From: Agrostemma githago
Lineage: Eukaryota > Streptophyta > Magnoliopsida > Caryophyllales > Caryophyllaceae
NCBI GenBank assembly: GCA_958450325.1
Contig: OY288246.1
Location: 37,256,544-37,320,543 of the forward strand
Direction of reading: 5' to 3'
Length of the DNA stretch: 64,000 nt
The notes under the pieces were generated by a model. It was not told the DNA's origin. It saw only the letters and a list, made by a program, of their open reading frames with translations, and searched no databases. This document shows positions 60,955 through 64,000 of the stretch, one piece after another (position 1 is the first letter of the stretch; every line of letters begins with the position of its first letter). The position numbers and the translations under genes were made by a program.

Positions 60955-61776
60955 ATGAGTGAAGAGAGGATAGCGAGCATTGAGACTAAGGTGAACACCA
61001 TTGCTGAAACCGTCAATGTCATGTTGCAAGCTCTCAACACAATGATGGATCAAGGCAATGATATAGGAGGCATCCATGGAGGAAGCTTTGGAGGAAGAGA
61101 CCGTGGGCGAGGACGGGGGAGAAGGGGAGGAGGAGCCATCTACTTCAATGACTTCTACTCGAACTCGGAGGAAACCCTACATGGAGAAGAACACGAAGCT
61201 TGCGACAAGCACATAAAGGTAGAAATCCCTGAATTTAATGGTAGCTTAGACCCCGATGATTTGTTAGAGTGGATTAGGGAGGTCGAAAGGATCTTTGAGT
61301 TCAAAGGTTACAACGATGTCAAATCCATTAAAACATCCATTCTTAAACTAAAGGGTCATGCTTCTTTGTGGTGTGAAAACATGAAGTTTCAAAGGAATAT
61401 GAAAGGGAAAGAATCTATTAAATCTTGGAGTAAACTCAAAAAAAAAATGCTTTATAAGTTCGTAGCTAAGGACTATACCCAAGACTTATTTGTCAAATTG
61501 TCCGAGCTTAAGCAAAATGAAAGGTCGGTCAAAGCATATCTAAGGGACTTTGAACAGCTAAGTTTGCAATGTGAGGTCAATGAGAAGTCGGAACAAAAGA
61601 TAGCTAAGTTTGTCGAAAGGTTAGATGTGGGTATTGCTAACAAAGTAAGAATGCAACCCTTATGGTTGTTTAACAATGTTGTGAGTTTATCTCTAAGGGT
61701 CGAGAAAATGGGAAAACACAAAGTCATTCCTGAGGCTAATGTCAAGATGGGTCAAGGGAGGTTCTTGACCCCCTGA
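60955..61776 (+). pseudogene. Element G Gag (Ty3/gypsy, different family)
   Basis: The start chosen is ATG 60955 (MSEERIASIETKVNTIAE), after an A/C-rich leader; the frame is open further upstream to 60850, but that part is low in complexity. An N-terminal coiled-coil-like stretch is followed by a Gly/Arg-rich patch (GGRDRGRGRGRRGG) and a retrotransposon Gag capsid region (VEIPEFNGSLDPDDLLEWIREVERIF ... ASLWCENMKFQ ... RSVKAYLRDFEQL). The frame stops at 61774-61776 shortly before the zinc knuckle, which continues in another frame at 61815. A one-base indel in the C run near 61769-61773 would explain this. The fold is the same as in A, but the sequence is clearly another family. Confidence 0.8.
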
Positions 61777-61814
61777 AGACCATTGAAATTAACAAACCTA
61801 TACCTACTCCGGTT

Positions 61815-62261
61815 GTGGATAAAGGCATGGGTGTTGGAAGTAGCACACCACAGCATGCATCCATAAGTGAGAGTCGGGTCAAATGTTATCAATGCCAAGG
61901 GTATGGTCATGTTAGGAGGGATTGCCCTTCCAAGAGAACTTTGAGCACTATGAAAGTCGACGCATGGGAAAGGGAAGGCCTTGTCGAGTATGAGGTTGAT
62001 GAGAGTCTAGTCATCGAAGAGATTGTGGGGGAAGAGATCACTCAAGACACGATCGTGGCCACTCCAGATGAGGGCTTCAATTTGGTCTTGTGTCGAGTAA
62101 TGCACGTGCAAGAGATTCCCTTGGAAGACGATCAGAGGGGCCATCTTTTCCGTAGTCGATGCATCATCCATGAAAGGGTATGTAATCTAATCATCGACAG
62201 AGGTAGCTGTACTAACGTGGCTTCAACTACAATGATCAACAAACTAGGGCTGAAAACGTAA
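61815..62261 (+). pseudogene. Element G zinc knuckle and start of protease, truncated by stop
   Basis: Continues Gag of element G in a shifted frame; in-frame sequence reads back to about 61773. CCHC knuckle CYQCQGYGHVRRDC, an acidic linker, then protease region LIIDRGSCTNVASTTMINKLGLKT ending in a stop at 62259-62261. The active-site motif is D-R-G instead of the D-G-G seen in elements A, B, D and Z (GGA to AGA, a transition), which would likely inactivate the protease. Confidence 0.78.
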
Positions 62262-63030
62262 GAGCATCCGACCCCCTATAAACTAAGATGGTTGGAGAAA
62301 GGCGCGGAGGTAAAAGTTGGTTAATGATGTCTAGTTCCCTTCTCCATAGGAAACGTCTACAAGGACGAGGTATGGTGTGACGTAGTCCCGATGGACGCTT
62401 GCCACCTCCTTTTGTGGAAACCATGAGAGTACGATCGTAATACCACACATCATGGGAGAGACAATGTCTACAAGTTTGAGCTTCGGGAAAAAGATCACCT
62501 TAACCTCTTTGCCACCATCACAAGGAGGGACAATCAACAAGTCTCAACAAAGCGAGGGGGCTAAAGGAGATCTATTCTTGTCCGAAACTCTAACCATGAA
62601 AGAGCCAATGCAAGAGCAAGTGTGGAACAAGAAGGAAGAGGTATGCGAGGGAATTGACAAAGAAGAAGTAGTGGGGGAAGGAACAATGGTGAATAAGGAT
62701 TACATTGTGGTCAGGGAACTAAAAGCTTTGAGGTGTCATACTTCTATCTCGAGTCTTCCCAACTTTGAGCTTTTGTTCAAAGTTGAGTATGATAATAGCG
62801 GATGTCCCGGGTTTCAGCCCATCATTTCATATCCCGGTCAAGGTCCAAAAGGGAACAACCATAAGCGAGTTCAGCATGAAAGTAAGGGTAATCTATGGGT
62901 TGAATGGTTGCCAACAATTGCGATCATAAATAGACAAGGGGAAGGGTTGAGCTTCCAAGTGGATGATGTCGCAATGCAAGAGGTCTTGGATACTTTACAA
63001 CAACGGTTTCCTCGACCTAAAATGTTGGGG
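62262..63030 (+). pseudogene. Element G decayed protease and linker before RT
   Basis: After the stop, protease-like fragments persist across frames (EVWCDVVPMDACHLLL near 62363-62414, then HHGRDNVYKFELREK near 62448-62495), with further stops and shifts. An open frame from about 62452 to 63057 has no recognised domain; in part it is out of frame with the protease remnant. No RT follows, because other sequence starts near 63031. It is a dead element. Confidence 0.6.
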
Positions 63031-64000
63031 TGTTGGAGCGAGTGTCCTCCACAATAGTGCATTGATATATTAAATCTCATGAGCGGAATATATTTGGGAT
63101 AATTAGTACATTGATACTCCACGTCAGTTGATTAACGTAAATCGGTAACGCTCAGCTGACTAGAGTTAGACGTTACTGTCGTATGACGGCGGTGATCAGC
63201 TGATCCCTTTTGGTCACACCTATAGGATGAGACCCAAATAGAAGACTAATTATTTGTATCTGATACAGCTAATTAGTTCCTTGCGTATATAGTGATATAT
63301 GCATGGTAACGAGAGTTATTTATTGGAGATAGAGTTTGGAACTCTGTCCGATTAAGTTTATTAGTCTATTATACGATAATTGACTGAATAAATTTTACGT
63401 CTTATTTTAATACGATTAAATAAGACCTAATTTGGTATTTAAACGTTAATTACTAAATTAGTTGAGGTTTTGTATGCTTTTATGGATAGTGGTAATTAGC
63501 CGTTAATATATTTACAAGGAGTTGTAAGTTTAGCTAATTGATTATTATTATTATTAATATGGGACCTATTATATATAGATATAATAGTAATATACTACTT
63601 AAGGAGTTAAGTGTATATTATTTGATGTGATCAATTATGGAGATAATTGATCATGTCACACATTGCATTTGTATGACAAATGACAATAAATAAGGACCCA
63701 TTTTTATGTACATGTGTGTGTGACACACTAGTAAATATAATGACAAATGTGGTTGTTCTTATTTTACTACATACATAAATAATAGTAATAATGACACTAG
63801 ACACTTGACATAAGCATGCAAATAAAATTAAAAGCTAATTGGTCTTCCCATGTGGGGTGGCCGGTTTTGGGGAGCTAAAAAGGGGACTATTTGTTCACTT
63901 ATTTACTCTATCCCATTATTATTCATGCATGTGCATTTTTGAGCTTTTACCTCATCTCTCAAAAACTCTCTCAAAATACTAGTATTCATCTTTTACTAGA
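63031..64000 (+). mobile_element. Probable LTR of a Ty1/copia-type element, running past the window end
   Basis: Starts TGTTGGAGCG and is AT-rich and non-coding (tatataaggatata-like stretches, attattattattattaatat), with a pyrimidine/A-rich end (ctctctcaaaaactctctca). It cuts off element G before its RT. The style and the TGTTGG start recall Ty1/copia LTRs, but no other end, PBS or TSD is visible, so the class is a guess. Confidence 0.4.

Noticed and set aside
1..64000. tRNA, rRNA or host protein-coding genes
   Set aside because: No cloverleaf, rRNA stretch or non-transposon domain was recognised; the PBS motifs are tRNA-complementary fragments only.

Overview
The window reads as nuclear heterochromatin of a flowering plant, probably centromeric or pericentromeric. 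The reasons are: Ty3/gypsy-type retrotransposons with initiator-Met-tRNA primer sites, plant-type telomere-like motifs (TTTAGGG), and no host gene that I can support. I cannot name the species.

Layout. 1-1483: the 5' end of a minus-strand Ty3/gypsy element (partial gag-protease reading frame, PBS, 783-bp LTR). 1484-44663: one uninterrupted 43.2-kb satellite array of a 176-bp monomer, all copies in the same orientation. Each monomer carries a 69-bp inverted repeat made of telomere-like sequence. The array is built from nested higher-order repeats: 612, 1,315, about 2,093, 2,112 (12-mer), 2,464, 2,567 and 2,816 bp, and a 7,040-bp duplication of 40 monomers. 44664-50140: element A, a nearly intact minus-strand Ty3/gypsy element (Gag-PR-RT-RNase H-INT) with one frameshift in the integrase and a truncated 5' LTR. 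50141-54319: a mosaic of truncated LTRs in both orientations, a 189-bp repeat, and element B, a gag-protease derivative without RT and integrase. 54320-56566: a strongly T-poor tract carrying a 739-bp solo LTR (TSD TCAGC), followed by unclassified sequence. 56567-60221: element D, a complete non-autonomous element with two LTRs, PBS, PPT and TSD GAAAG. 60222-63030: a decayed element G of another Ty3/gypsy family. 63031-64000: probably the start of a Ty1/copia-type LTR.

How it fits together. Elements Z, A, B, D and solo LTR C are one family. Its LTRs begin TGATCNGAAT and end ACTCACATCA, the PBS is TGGTATCAGAGC, and the PPT is AAGGGGGAGGAGA. The PPT lies inside the pol reading frame, whose last 41 or so codons lie in the 3' LTR. 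The integrase C-terminus lacks a classical chromodomain and ends in a short ELRTIPFQGGGDD-like tail. That suggests the CRM (centromeric retrotransposon) clade, which would fit the satellite context, but this is inference. A encodes nearly everything needed to mobilise the family. B and D share the same loss of RT, RNase H and integrase while keeping Gag and protease open, so they look like a non-autonomous lineage that multiplied after the deletions.
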